Assembly (NCBI GenBank): GCA_963724665.1
Contig: CAVRVH010000012.1
Location: 310,001-374,000, forward strand
Length of the DNA stretch: 64,000 nucleotides
Origin: DASUPK01 sp963724665
Lineage (GTDB): Bacteria; Actinomycetota; Thermoleophilia; Solirubrobacterales; 70-9
Reading direction: 5' to 3'
A model generated the notes under the pieces. It saw only the letters and a list, made by a program, of their open reading frames with translations, was not told the origin of the DNA and ran no database searches. Below, in pieces: positions 26,385-34,528 of the stretch (the first letter of the stretch is position 1; every line of letters starts with the position of its first letter). Both the position numbers and the translations under genes were made by a program.

Positions 26385-27170
26385 CTACGCCGCGCCGCTG
26401 GGCGGGGGCTCGGAAACGGTGACGTCGCGATCGGTCGCGTCCTCGGACGGTCTGCCGAACATCCTGGCGAGGATCACGCTGCCCTCGTAGAGCAGGAGCA
26501 GCGGGACCGCCTCGATCAGCATCGTGACCGGGTCGGTGCCGGGCAAGAGGGCGGCGATGATGATGAGGACGATGTAGGCGTACCGGCGGTTCTCCGAGAG
26601 CTGCTCGGGGGTGACGATCCCGAGCCGGGTGATGGCGAGGATCCCGATCGGCAGCTGGAAGATCAGCCCCATTACGGCCAGCGTCAGGGTGAAGAAGCTG
26701 TAGTAGTCCTTCGCCCGGATCTGGATGTTGAACTGGTCTTGGTTGAAGTTGAGGAGGAACTTGGTCGCCGCGGGCAGGACGACGAAGTAGCCGAACACAA
26801 CGCCGGCCACGAACAGGACAGGGACTCCCAGCAGAAAGGGAACGACGACCCGCCTCTCCCGAGTGGTGAGCCCCGGCAGGACGAAGGCGTACGCCTGATA
26901 GAGGATCACCGGCAGCGAGATCACAAGGGCCGCGTAGGCGGTGATCGTCACGGTGGTGGTGAAGGGCTCGGCGACGCCGAAGGTGATCGGGGTCCGGTCG
27001 CCCGGCAGTGGTGCATTGGCGATGTCGAGCAGCCGGCTGTTCTGCCAGAAGCAGAGTCCGAACGCCACGGAGAACGTGACGATCGAAATGACGATGCGCG
27101 TCCGAAGCTCGTCGAGATGTTCGACGAGCGTAAGCCGGTCCTGGAAGTCGACCGGCCGCAGCCGGGCCAT
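26385..27170 (-). CDS. tatC: Sec-independent translocase subunit TatC
   Basis: TatC is the receptor for twin-arginine signal peptides. The 261-residue protein begins with the conserved cytoplasmic VEHLDELRTRI segment, has six transmembrane helices, PILYQAYAFVLPGL after helix 2, and the FNIQIRAKDYYSF stretch before helix 4. It follows tatA by 3 bp on the minus strand. A nearby twin-Arg Rieske protein (31942) is a likely client. The C-terminal tail is Asp/Pro-rich. Confidence 0.96.
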   Translation of the reverse strand: MARLRPVDFQDRLTLVEHLDELRTRIVISIVTFSVAFGLCFWQNSRLLDIANAPLPGDRTPITFGVAEPFTTTVTITAYAALVISLPVILYQAYAFVLPGLTTRERRVVVPFLLGVPVLFVAGVVFGYFVVLPAATKFLLNFNQDQFNIQIRAKDYYSFFTLTLAVMGLIFQLPIGILAITRLGIVTPEQLSENRRYAYIVLIIIAALLPGTDPVTMLIEAVPLLLLYEGSVILARMFGRPSEDATDRDVTVSEPPPSGAA

Positions 27171-27173
27171 TGA

Positions 27174-27461
27174 CTAGGCCTTGTTCTCGGAGACGATCTC
27201 GCCCTCGACTGGCTCCGCCGGGTTCTCAGCAGCCGCCGGGGGCGGCTGTGGCTGGCTCACCTCTGCCTGCTGGCTCGCCTGCAACTCGCGCTGCTTCTCC
27301 TCGGGGGAATCCTTGGCCGAGTCCCCAGAGATTGAGTTCTTGAACTCGCGGATGCCGTGTCCCATCGACTTGCCGAGCTCCGGAAGGCGCTTCGGCCCGA
27401 AGATGATCAGGACGATGATGAGAACGACTGCTATCTCGAGCGGTCCCACGTTGGGAAGCAT
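27174..27461 (-). CDS. tatA: Sec-independent translocase subunit TatA
   Basis: The 95-residue protein has a short N-terminal helix (EIAVVLIIVLIIF), the FGPKRLPELGKSMG hinge and the amphipathic IREFKNSISG, followed by a Glu/Gln/Pro tail. This is the pore-forming Tat subunit. The frame reaches 27512 but the homologous start is MLPNVGPLEIA at 27461; TAACAT lies 8 nt upstream of that ATG, consistent with a nearly leaderless mRNA. The stop is 3 bp before tatC. Confidence 0.96.
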   Translation of the reverse strand: MLPNVGPLEIAVVLIIVLIIFGPKRLPELGKSMGHGIREFKNSISGDSAKDSPEEKQRELQASQQAEVSQPQPPPAAAENPAEPVEGEIVSENKA

Positions 27462-27515
27462 TGCAGCGGATGTTAGCGGTAGGCGGGCGATCGGCCGCCA
27501 GGACTTACCCAACGC

Positions 27516-28094
27516 TTATTTGCGGACGCGCTCCCGGAAGTTCAGGTAGAAGCGGCTCGCGGTCGGCTCCGCCTGGCCCTGGTACTTGCTGCCGGCCTCA
27601 CTGGCGCCGTAGGCGTGCTCGACCGGGGCGTCCATGCGCATGAAGGAGATCTGCCCGATCGGCATGCCGTGGTAGATCGTGATCGGCAGGGTGGCGAGGT
27701 TGGAGAGCTCCAGTGTGAGGTTCCCCTCGAAGCCCGGGTCCACGAACCCCGCGGTCGAATGGATCACCAGGCCGAGGCGCCCGAGGGAGCTCTTCCCTTC
27801 CAGGCGCGCGACCAAATCGTCTGGCAGTTGAACCCGCTCGAGCGTCTGCCCGAGCACGAACTCGCCCGGATGGAGCACGAAGGGCTCCTCGTCCTCGACC
27901 GTGACCAGCTCGGTCAGATTCTCCATCGGCTCGCGCACGTCTATGTAGGGATAACGCGAGTTGTTGAAGACGCGAAAGCTGCGATCGACGCGCATATCGA
28001 CGCTGGAGGGCTGCACGAGCGTCTCGTCATAGGGGTCGAAGACGAGACGGCCGGCGGCGACCTCCTCCTTGATCGTGCGGTCACTGAGAACCAT
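27516..28094 (-). CDS. dcd: dCTP deaminase (possibly dUMP-forming)
   Basis: Dcd deaminates dCTP; the bifunctional form also removes pyrophosphate to give dUMP. The 192-residue protein shows LVQPSSVDMRVD, HPGEFVLGQTLE, EGKSSLGRLGLVIHSTAGFVD landmarks (quoted in part as GKSSLGRLG and HSTAGFVDPGF) and YHGMPIGQISF. The catalytic Glu lies in GNLTLEL. TAGACT is 6 nt before the ATG, a leaderless-type promoter. It is divergent from the zinc-ribbon gene. Confidence 0.95.
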   Translation of the reverse strand: MVLSDRTIKEEVAAGRLVFDPYDETLVQPSSVDMRVDRSFRVFNNSRYPYIDVREPMENLTELVTVEDEEPFVLHPGEFVLGQTLERVQLPDDLVARLEGKSSLGRLGLVIHSTAGFVDPGFEGNLTLELSNLATLPITIYHGMPIGQISFMRMDAPVEHAYGASEAGSKYQGQAEPTASRFYLNFRERVRK

Positions 28095-28100
28095 GGATTC

Positions 28101-28106
28101 AGTCTA
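28101..28106 (-). promoter_or_regulatory. TANNNT -10 box (TAGACT) of a leaderless dcd transcript
   Basis: TAGACT ends 6 nt before the dcd ATG; no Shine-Dalgarno site lies between. Confidence 0.55.
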
Positions 28107-28153
28107 TTCCGGGCGTGGGCCGCTCACGGGGGGAGATTGCGCTGGATGCGGGG

Positions 28154-28184
28154 TTATCCGCAGGCGTGGCGGGGGTTTTCCACA
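28154..28184 (+). promoter_or_regulatory. Two DnaA-box-like 9-mers in the dcd/zinc-ribbon gap
   Basis: TTATCCGCA (28154, one mismatch to TTATCCACA) and TTTTCCACA (28176, fits TTWTNCACA) stand 22 bp apart in the same direction. They lie in a 132-bp divergent intergenic space. Confidence 0.35.
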
Positions 28185-28226
28185 CGCGTGAAGTTCCTCA
28201 CTTTTGGCCTAAAGGTCAGGCGTGTG

Positions 28227-28598
28227 ATGCCCGATATGTCCCCCATGATGGACGTTCCGAAGCGGACAAAGACACAGGATCCGGTCGAAACCGGTCAGCG
28301 GTCCGCCGAGGGAATGCACGCCTGCCCGAGTTGCTCTTCCGTCCTGGTTCAGCCGGTCAACTGGCACGAGCAGGGCGACGGTTGCTGGAACGTCGAGCTC
28401 CGTTGCCCCGAGTGCGAGTGGTGGGGCCGCGACACCTACACCCAGTCCGAGGTCGACACCTACGACGAGGAACTGGATCGTGGCGGCCAGGAGCTGATCG
28501 AGGACCTTCGCTCCCTCACCCGGGCCAACATGGAGGACGAGGCTGATCGGTTCGCCATGGCCCTGTCCAGCAACTGCATCCTCCCCGAAGACTTCTAG
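28227..28598 (+). CDS. Zinc-ribbon hypothetical protein
   Basis: The 123-residue protein carries two CPxC knuckles (HACPSCSS near residue 32 and LRCPECEWWG near 60), a zinc-ribbon layout, followed by an acidic helical tail ending SSNCILPEDF. It could be a nucleic-acid or protein binder. The start is the ATG at 28227; GTG three bases earlier is an alternative. The long frame upstream to 27615 overlaps dcd on the other strand and is rejected. A hairpin terminator follows. Confidence 0.85.
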   Translation: MPDMSPMMDVPKRTKTQDPVETGQRSAEGMHACPSCSSVLVQPVNWHEQGDGCWNVELRCPECEWWGRDTYTQSEVDTYDEELDRGGQELIEDLRSLTRANMEDEADRFAMALSSNCILPEDF

Positions 28599-28652
28599 CG
28601 CGAGTCACCACAGCAGTACCACTCAACGAGTCACCTCCCTGCAAGTCACCGG

Positions 28653-28664
28653 CCCCGAAAGGGG
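28653..28664. terminator. Hairpin between convergent genes
   Basis: CCCC-GAAA-GGGG is a perfect 4-bp stem with a stable GAAA loop, followed by TCGTTGACTTTT. It could terminate the zinc-ribbon transcript at the junction with the convergent prenyl synthase gene. Confidence 0.6.
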
Positions 28665-28675
28665 TCGTTGACTTT

Positions 28676-29656
28676 TCAGGAGTAGCGCTCGACCACTCCG
28701 TCGGCGATCATGCCAAGCAGCTCGCGCTCCTCTTCGGTGAAGTCCGGCGAGTCGAGGATGCCCTTTGCCCGTCCTATGCCGGCCTTTGCCCTGTCCCGGA
28801 CCTCATCGAGTGCACCGGTGGCGGCGATCCGGTCGCAGAGAGCCTCCGCCGCGTCCTGGTCGACTCCGCGCAGCTCGACGGACTCGAGGCCCGGGTCGAG
28901 CCGGCGGGCCAGGATCAGCGGCAAGGTCACGGTGCCGTCCAGCAGATCGGTGCCGCGCGCCTTGCCCGTCCGCTCCGGCGGGCCGGTGACGTCGAGAACG
29001 TCATCCAGCAGCTGAAAGGCGAGCCCGATCTCCCGTCCGAAGGAGGCGATCTCCTCGGCTCCGGGCCTCCCGGAGGAGATGCGGCCGAGCCGGCACGCCG
29101 ACTCGAAGAGCCGGGCGGTCTTCAGCGAGCAGCGCTCCAGATAGCGCTCCTCCGTGGTCGAGGTGTCGAAGGCATCGCGTCGCTGGGCGAGCTCCCCGAG
29201 GACCAGGGCAACGGAGGCAGAGCTCAGTTCCGCGACCTCGCCCTCGCTCCCGTCGACGGCGAGCTCCGCGAAGGCGCGGGAGAAGAGCAGGTCGCCGACC
29301 CCCACGGCGCGGTCTCTCCCTGAGCGGGCGACCACCGTGGGGCGGCCGCGCCGCACCGGCGCGCCGTCGAGAACGTCGTCGTGGACCAGTGTCGCCATGT
29401 GGACCATCTCGACGGCTGAGGCGACCCGCACGGCCCGATCCCCGGCGTTCTCGCCCGCGGCCATCAGCACCAGGATGGGCCGCAGCCGCTTGCCACCGGC
29501 GTTCAGGGTGGCCTCGGCCTCCTCGCCGAGCCTGGGGCCGTAGCCGGCCGACAACTCGGCGAGCCGGTCCTCGACCTCTGACATGCGCGCGGGCAGCCAG
29601 GCGCTCGCGGCGTCCATCACGGCGGTCACGGGCGGTGGTACGGAGGAACGCGTCAT
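28676..29656 (-). CDS. Long-chain polyprenyl diphosphate synthase
   Basis: The 326-residue enzyme builds the isoprenoid tail of menaquinone. It has GGKRLRP, the first aspartate motif DDVLD (residues 93-97) in LVHDDVLDGAPVRRG, and the second motif DDVLD (218-222) in AFQLLDDVLD. Small residues before the first motif fit chains of C35 or more. It overlaps menG by 4 bp, and the HepS-like gene at the head of the operon may encode its partner, which would make this the HepT-type catalytic subunit. The operon ends here. Confidence 0.93.
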   Translation of the reverse strand: MTRSSVPPPVTAVMDAASAWLPARMSEVEDRLAELSAGYGPRLGEEAEATLNAGGKRLRPILVLMAAGENAGDRAVRVASAVEMVHMATLVHDDVLDGAPVRRGRPTVVARSGRDRAVGVGDLLFSRAFAELAVDGSEGEVAELSSASVALVLGELAQRRDAFDTSTTEERYLERCSLKTARLFESACRLGRISSGRPGAEEIASFGREIGLAFQLLDDVLDVTGPPERTGKARGTDLLDGTVTLPLILARRLDPGLESVELRGVDQDAAEALCDRIAATGALDEVRDRAKAGIGRAKGILDSPDFTEEERELLGMIADGVVERYS

Positions 29657-30402
29657 TTGGCCTTGGTGGCGCTGTGGATCGCGATGATGCCGCCCGCCAG
29701 CAGAAGCCAGCGGATCTCGGTGAATCCGGCGGAGTCGATCATCACGGCGAGCCTTTCAGGCTCCGGGAAGGTGCGCACCGAGTCGGGCAGGTAGCTGTAG
29801 GCGTCGGAATCCCCGGCAAAGGAACCGATCACCGGCACGAGGCGATCGAACCACAGCGAGTAGAAGCTCGCCAGCGGCTCGCGCTGCGGCCGCGTGATCT
29901 CGAGGATGACCAGCCTGCCGCCGGGGCGGAGCACCCGCGCCATCTCCGAGAGCCCCTTCGGGAGATCGGCGAGGTTCCGCGCGCCGAAGCCGATGGTGAC
30001 TGCGTCGAAGCTGGCGTCGCCGTAGGGAAGATCCAGGGCGTCCGCCCAGCCGAACTCGACCGGGAGGCCCTCCTCCCCGCTCTTGCGGCGCGCCAGCTCG
30101 AGCATCGGCTCCGAGAAGTCGCTGCCGACCACGCGGCCGTCCGGCCCGATCCGCCGGCGCAGCTCGAGGGAGAGATCCCCGGTGCCACAGCAGATGTCGA
30201 GCGCGTCGGAGCCCGGTCCAACCTCCGCCTTGTCGACCGCCCGCTGGCGCCATTGATGGTGGAGGCCGGCGGTCATCGCCGAGTTCATCAGGTCGTAGAC
30301 GCCCGCAATCCGGTCGAACATCCCGCGGACCTCGGTCGCGAACTCCTCTGAATCGCGGCTTGGAACGCCGCTGCCGGCCTCGGCGCCGGACGAGACACTC
30401 AT
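29653..30402 (-). CDS. menG: Demethylmenaquinone methyltransferase
   Basis: MenG (UbiE family) methylates demethylmenaquinone to menaquinone with S-adenosylmethionine. The 249-residue protein has YDLMNSAMTAGLHHQWRQ, SAM motif I DICCGTGDLSLEL, GSDFSEPMLE, and GFGARNLADLPKGL, all diagnostic. The stop overlaps the prenyl synthase start by 4 bp. TAACCT is 6 nt before the ATG, so the menG-prenyl synthase pair has its own leaderless-type promoter even though it lies 23 bp behind the bc-complex genes. Confidence 0.96.
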   Translation of the reverse strand: MSVSSGAEAGSGVPSRDSEEFATEVRGMFDRIAGVYDLMNSAMTAGLHHQWRQRAVDKAEVGPGSDALDICCGTGDLSLELRRRIGPDGRVVGSDFSEPMLELARRKSGEEGLPVEFGWADALDLPYGDASFDAVTIGFGARNLADLPKGLSEMARVLRPGGRLVILEITRPQREPLASFYSLWFDRLVPVIGSFAGDSDAYSYLPDSVRTFPEPERLAVMIDSAGFTEIRWLLLAGGIIAIHSATKAK

Positions 30403-30408
30403 AAATCG

Positions 30409-30414
30409 AGGTTA
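30409..30414 (-). promoter_or_regulatory. TANNNT -10 box (TAACCT) of a leaderless menG transcript
   Basis: TAACCT ends 6 nt before the menG ATG; this would be an internal promoter after the qcrC gene. Confidence 0.55.
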
Positions 30415-30424
30415 GTGCCCTGGA

Positions 30425-31126
30425 TCAGTTCAGAGAGGCGAGATACGCCGTCAGCGCCTGGAACTTGGCGGGCGGCAGCCCCGAGTAGGAGGGCATGATG
30501 CTCGGGCCGACCTGGAGGGAGCGAGCGATCGCATTGCGAGGTATTCGGGCTCCGATCTGGGTCAGCTCGGGCCCGGGGCCGTCGTTGCCGTTGTCTCCCA
30601 GCTTGTGGCAGGCAAGGCAGCCCGATTGGGCGACGACCTCCTTGCCCGGTTCGAGGGCCGCGGTGGTCTTCAGGTCGATCTGGCTCGGCGGGCCCGCGGT
30701 GGCGCCCAGGAAGGTCAGGTAGGCCATCCCGATGATCGTCAGGATCCCCGCCGTGGTGGCGATCGGCCTGCGCTCAGGGCGCCTCTCCGCGTTCCGGTCG
30801 TAGAACGGCAGGAGTAACAGGAGGACCATGAAGAGGGTGGGAAGACCGATGGTCGCGATCGGCACGGCCCACGGCGGCTTGATCACCCGCAGCAGCTCGA
30901 AGAGGAAGAAGAAGTACCACTCGGGTCGCGGCGTGTAGGTGGTGGTGGTCGGGTCGACCTTCGGGCCCTGCTCGGCGCCGAGGAGGATCGACAACCCCAC
31001 GATCACGAGGGCGACGATCAGCATCATCACCGTGTCCTTCATCACCGCGTAGGGGAAGAACGGCTTGCCCTTCTTCTTCAGGACCTCGTAGTCGCGGAGG
31101 TACTGCTCCTTCTCGCGCCGGTTCAA
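30425..31126 (-). CDS. qcrC: Subunit IV-type cytochrome b C-terminal part fused to cytochrome c
   Basis: The 233-residue protein has helices of the cytochrome b C-terminal domain (PRPEWYFFFLFELLRVIKPP is the landmark stretch), a further helix near 130-150 and a C-terminal c-type heme domain with CLACH and a Met near MPSYSGLPP. This is the layout of Bacillus QcrC. It passes electrons from quinol towards the terminal oxidase. It overlaps qcrB by 4 bp. The heme domain lies on the outer face of the membrane. Confidence 0.93.
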   Translation of the reverse strand: MNRREKEQYLRDYEVLKKKGKPFFPYAVMKDTVMMLIVALVIVGLSILLGAEQGPKVDPTTTTYTPRPEWYFFFLFELLRVIKPPWAVPIATIGLPTLFMVLLLLLPFYDRNAERRPERRPIATTAGILTIIGMAYLTFLGATAGPPSQIDLKTTAALEPGKEVVAQSGCLACHKLGDNGNDGPGPELTQIGARIPRNAIARSLQVGPSIMPSYSGLPPAKFQALTAYLASLN

Positions 31127-31929
31127 CCGACCTCCTCCTTGGGCAGCGACTTGGGCCGCTGGGCCTTCATCCAGGGCGGCGCCGTCGTGCCGAGCTTGAC
31201 CACCAGATACAGGTGCGCGCCGATCAACGCGATGATCAGCCCGGGCACTAAGAGCATGTGGATCGCGTAGAACCGCGACAGGGTGGTTGCACCGATCTCC
31301 GGACCGGCGCGGAGGAAATCAGCCAGGTAGGGGCCGACGACTGGGCCGGTACCGGTGATGTTGTTGGCGACGATCGTCGCCCAGTAGGAGCGCTGATCGA
31401 AGGGCAGCAGGTACCCGGTCAGCCCCATCACCAGGGTCAGGATGATCAGCACGACCCCGATCACCCAGTTGAGCTCCCGCGGGTACTTGTAGGCGCCGAA
31501 GAAGAAGGTGCGCCCCATGTGCAGGAAGATGCAGACGATCATCACCGAGGCGCCCCACTTGTGCATGCCTCGGACGAACTCGCCCATCCAGACGTCGTTC
31601 GTCAGGTGGGTGATCGAGCCATAGGCCTGGGTCGGCGACGGCGTGTAGTACATCGCCAGGAAGACGCCCGTCAGGGCCTGGAAGGTGAAGGCGAAAAGCG
31701 TCGCCGAGCCAAGCGTGTAGAACCAGTTGGTCCCCTTGGGGACCTTCCGGAAGAGCATCCCGGTGAGGAAGCTCGACCCGCCTGTGCGCTCGTCGACCCA
31801 GCCGAGGACGTCGCCGCCGGTCTCCTTGGCGACCTCGACGGGGCCGGATCCGTTTCCGTTGGCGCCATTGGTGCGCTCCCCCGGCTTGGCGGGGCGGCTG
31901 ATCGGACCTGGCTTGGGAAGCTTCGGCAC
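31123..31929 (-). CDS. qcrB: Cytochrome b6-like subunit of menaquinol:cytochrome c reductase
   Basis: The 268-residue protein carries the four-helix heme-binding part of cytochrome b. Heme-ligand histidines lie in GMHKWGASVMIVCIFLHMG and IHMLLVPGLIIALIGAHL. The family stretch GYLLPFDQRSYWATIVANNI is present. A Gly/Asn-rich N-terminal extension of about 45 residues precedes the first helix. The polypeptide stops after helix 4; the rest is encoded by qcrC, as in Bacillus, rather than one long QcrB as in most actinobacteria. Confidence 0.94.
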   Translation of the reverse strand: MPKLPKPGPISRPAKPGERTNGANGNGSGPVEVAKETGGDVLGWVDERTGGSSFLTGMLFRKVPKGTNWFYTLGSATLFAFTFQALTGVFLAMYYTPSPTQAYGSITHLTNDVWMGEFVRGMHKWGASVMIVCIFLHMGRTFFFGAYKYPRELNWVIGVVLIILTLVMGLTGYLLPFDQRSYWATIVANNITGTGPVVGPYLADFLRAGPEIGATTLSRFYAIHMLLVPGLIIALIGAHLYLVVKLGTTAPPWMKAQRPKSLPKEEVG

Positions 31930-31941
31930 TCGATCCCCTTC

Positions 31942-32628
31942 CTACGGCGGCGGCGGCACGGACGGCCGCGGCGGGTAGAGGTAGTTCCAGACGCCTCCGG
32001 TGAACTCGCCGGGGTCCCGGGCGCGCACCGGATCGAAGTGGTTGGTGACGCTGTAACGCGGCCCGACCTCGACCTGGCCGTTTGTGACGCGGGTCTGGAA
32101 GCGGTCGAGCGGCCGGACCGGCGGGCCGCCGATGCGCTCGCCGAGGAAACCGTAGACCCCTCCGTGGCAGGGGCAGATGAAGTTCTTCGCAGCCTGCACG
32201 AAACGCACGGGGCAACCGAGATGCGCGCAGCGTGTCGTGATCGCGATGTACTGGTTCGAGGACTCCTTCTCGTATCCGGACGGCAGTCCGGTCAGAGTTG
32301 GGTCGCCCTGACGCACGTAGACCGTGGTCTTGCCGGTCTCGCCGATGTCCTCGACCGCCGTGATCACCACCGGCCGGTATGTGTCGGGAGTGAAATCGGA
32401 GGTCCCGCCCACAGCCTGCCAAGGCACGTCCTCCTGCTCGAAAAGGGGCGCCGCGCTGAAGCCGATCGCAGGCAGGACGATGGCGGCGCCCGCCAGGCCT
32501 CCGATCGCCTGGACGGCGATCGTGAAGGCGTTCCGGCGGGTCAAGGACTCGCCCTCGAAGTAGCCCGCGGGGTCGGAGCTCGGAAGGGCCTTCGGTGCCC
32601 CCTGCTTGTCGTTTCCCTCTTCAGCCAC
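31942..32628 (-). CDS. qcrA: Rieske iron-sulfur protein
   Basis: The 228-residue subunit holds the 2Fe-2S cluster of the bc complex. A twin-Arg segment (LTRRNAFTIAV, residues 29-39) leads a membrane helix, consistent with Tat export by the tatAC genes nearby. Box I CAHLGC (Cys134, His136, Cys139) and box II CPCHGG (Cys152, Cys154, His155) are intact. The start overlaps the end of the HepS-like gene by 8 bp and qcrB follows by 12 bp. Confidence 0.96.
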   Translation of the reverse strand: MAEEGNDKQGAPKALPSSDPAGYFEGESLTRRNAFTIAVQAIGGLAGAAIVLPAIGFSAAPLFEQEDVPWQAVGGTSDFTPDTYRPVVITAVEDIGETGKTTVYVRQGDPTLTGLPSGYEKESSNQYIAITTRCAHLGCPVRFVQAAKNFICPCHGGVYGFLGERIGGPPVRPLDRFQTRVTNGQVEVGPRYSVTNHFDPVRARDPGEFTGGVWNYLYPPRPSVPPPP

Positions 32629-33232
32629 GGTGTGGGACGTCCTCGGCGGCGAAGCCTATCGAGTCGGCTGCGAGGGCCAGCGCATCGCCCATGCCCGCCT
32701 GACGGGCGGTTTTGATAGCGCTGCGGATCAGCTGGTCGGCGGCGTCGGGGTCAGCGCGGCGCAGGTCCTCCTTCGCCCGCTCGTGCTCGTCGGTGGATCC
32801 GGCGCCCACCGCGACGGTGGCGGCGAGCCAGAGGGCACGGGCCAGGTCACCCGGCGTGCCGTCCCCGTTCTCAGCGTGAACCTGCGCGGAGAGGCTGATC
32901 AGGTCAGCCAGCTCCCGGACCGCGTCGAGATCGCCACGTGCCGCGAGCTTCTCGAGCCCGAGGGCATAGAGGTAATCGCCCGCGAGAAGACGAAGGTCGC
33001 CGTCAGCTCCGTCGATCAGCCTCGGCTCCTCGTAATGGAGCAGGTAGCCCTCCCTGATGGCCTCGACGAGGACCGTGTACTCATCGGGTGCCTCCGCGGC
33101 GCGCGGGCCGGACGCCGCGAGCGCCCCGAGGGTCGATTCCTCGTCGCTGTCGCGCACGTAGGGCGTGATCACGTTCTCGCCGTCGCGTAGGAGCGTCGAC
33201 AGAGCGGCAAGGGAAGTGCGGTTCGAGGCCAT
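32621..33232 (-). CDS. HepS-like all-helical protein heading the bc/menaquinone operon
   Basis: The 203-residue protein has no aspartate-rich prenyl synthase motif. Its centre, however, LRLLAGDYLYALGLEKLA followed by DLDAVRELADLISLSAQ, closely follows the LAGDY...L...D..RTLATAI pattern of heptaprenyl diphosphate synthase component I (HepS, about 250 residues in Bacillus). The operon contains menG and a HepT-type synthase, the same trio as Bacillus hepS-menG-hepT, with the Rieske/cytochrome b genes in between. I infer a regulatory or chain-length subunit; a bc-complex assembly factor is the alternative. Confidence 0.55.
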   Translation of the reverse strand: MASNRTSLAALSTLLRDGENVITPYVRDSDEESTLGALAASGPRAAEAPDEYTVLVEAIREGYLLHYEEPRLIDGADGDLRLLAGDYLYALGLEKLAARGDLDAVRELADLISLSAQVHAENGDGTPGDLARALWLAATVAVGAGSTDEHERAKEDLRRADPDAADQLIRSAIKTARQAGMGDALALAADSIGFAAEDVPHRG

Positions 33233-33259
33233 CCGTGGGGCCGAGATTAGAGCGGCGAG

Positions 33260-34528
33260 TCAGGAAGTGGCCTGCTGAAACGCCTCCGCGGCGGCCTCGA
33301 TCGTCCGGTCGATCGACACCTCGTCGTGGGCCAGGGAGGGGAACCAGGCCTCGAACTGGGAGGCGGGCGGGTAGACCCCGCGCTCGAGCATCGCGCGGCA
33401 GAAGCGGGCGTAGGCCTCGGTGTCGCACGCCTGAGCGCCGGCGAAATCATGGACCGGGTCGGCGCTGAAGAAGACTGTGACCAGCCCGGGCACGCTTGAC
33501 ACCTGGACGGGGAGGCCGCCGGCGACACTGCGCAGCCCGGTCGCGAGCCGCGTCGTGGCGGATTCGATCCCCAGGTAGGCCACCCCGTCGAGCTTGCGAA
33601 GGGTCGCGAGCCCGGCGGCGGCGGCGAGGGGATTTCCGGACAGCGTCCCGGCCTGGTAGACGTCGCCGGCCGGGGCGATCCGCTCCATCAGCTCGCGCCT
33701 GCCTCCGTACGCGGCGGCCGGAAGGCCGCCTCCCATCACCTTGCCCATCACGGTCAGGTCGGCCTGGACTCCCAGCAGCTCCTGCGCGCCGCCCCGCGCG
33801 ACGCGAAACCCGGTGATCACCTCGTCGAGAATGAGCAGGGAGCCGGCCTCGGCGGCCGCATCCCTGACGGCCTCCAGGAACCCGGGGGCGGGCGGGACGA
33901 CGCCCATGTTGGCCGGAATCGGCTCGGCGATGACCGCCGCCGGGCGGCCCCTGGAGATCGCCTCCACGACGGCCTCCTCGTCGTTCCACGGGACGATCAC
34001 CGTGTCTGACGCCTGCGCCTCGGTGACGCCCGGGCTGGCTGGAACACCCGCGGTGGCGAGCCCGGAGCCACCCTCGGCCAGCAACCCGTCGACGTGGCCG
34101 TGGTAGGCGCCTGCGAACTTCATGATCGTCGTGCGACCCGTCACCGCTCGGGCCAGGCGCAGTACCGACATCGTCGCCTCGGTTCCGGAGCTGGTCATTC
34201 GAACCATCTCGACGCTCGCGAAGCGGTCGACCACCTCGGTCGCCAGATCCACTTCACCGGCGGTCGGCGCGCCATAGCTCGTGCCGCGGCCGGCGGCCTG
34301 CCGGACGGCCTCAACCACGAGCGGGTGGGCGTGGCCGAGGATCAGCGGCCCCCACGAGGAGACCCAGTCGACGTAGCGGTTGCCGTCGACGTCCCAGATG
34401 TAGGGCCCTTCGCCTCGGTCGATGAAGATCGGATCGCGGCCGATCGACCGCATCGCCCGCACCGGCGAGTTGACCCCACCGGGCATGATCTCGAGCGCCT
34501 GCCGGTACAGCTCCTCCGACCGGCTTAT
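33260..34528 (-). CDS. hemL: Glutamate-1-semialdehyde 2,1-aminomutase
   Basis: HemL converts glutamate-1-semialdehyde to 5-aminolevulinate with PLP. Diagnostic parts are MPGGVNSPVRAM, SSGTEATMSVLRLARA, FAGAYHGHVDG, ILDEVITGFRVA, and the PLP-lysine motif GKVMGGGLPAAAYGG. Homology continues upstream of the first ATG (34486) as SRSEELYRQALEI, the normal HemL N-terminus, yet no ATG, GTG or TTG exists before the stop at 34535. A GGGAGG site sits 10 nt before ATA at 34528, which overlaps the upstream stop as ATAA. I therefore place the start at that ATA; the gene call itself is firm. Confidence 0.94.
   Translation of the reverse strand: MSRSEELYRQALEIMPGGVNSPVRAMRSIGRDPIFIDRGEGPYIWDVDGNRYVDWVSSWGPLILGHAHPLVVEAVRQAAGRGTSYGAPTAGEVDLATEVVDRFASVEMVRMTSSGTEATMSVLRLARAVTGRTTIMKFAGAYHGHVDGLLAEGGSGLATAGVPASPGVTEAQASDTVIVPWNDEEAVVEAISRGRPAAVIAEPIPANMGVVPPAPGFLEAVRDAAAEAGSLLILDEVITGFRVARGGAQELLGVQADLTVMGKVMGGGLPAAAYGGRRELMERIAPAGDVYQAGTLSGNPLAAAAGLATLRKLDGVAYLGIESATTRLATGLRSVAGGLPVQVSSVPGLVTVFFSADPVHDFAGAQACDTEAYARFCRAMLERGVYPPASQFEAWFPSLAHDEVSIDRTIEAAAEAFQQATS

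Noticed and set aside
27615..28226. Upstream extension of the zinc-ribbon frame
   Set aside because: It runs antisense through dcd and contains no recognisable domain; the real gene begins near 28227.
28602..28650. Three copies of (A/G)AGTCACC near the zinc-ribbon 3' end
   Set aside because: Only 8 bp each, uneven spacing (26 and 15 bp) and no link to a known repeat family; chance is plausible.
33260..34486. HemL starting at the first ATG
   Set aside because: It would drop the conserved SRSEELYRQALEI segment and has no ribosome site within 20 nt.
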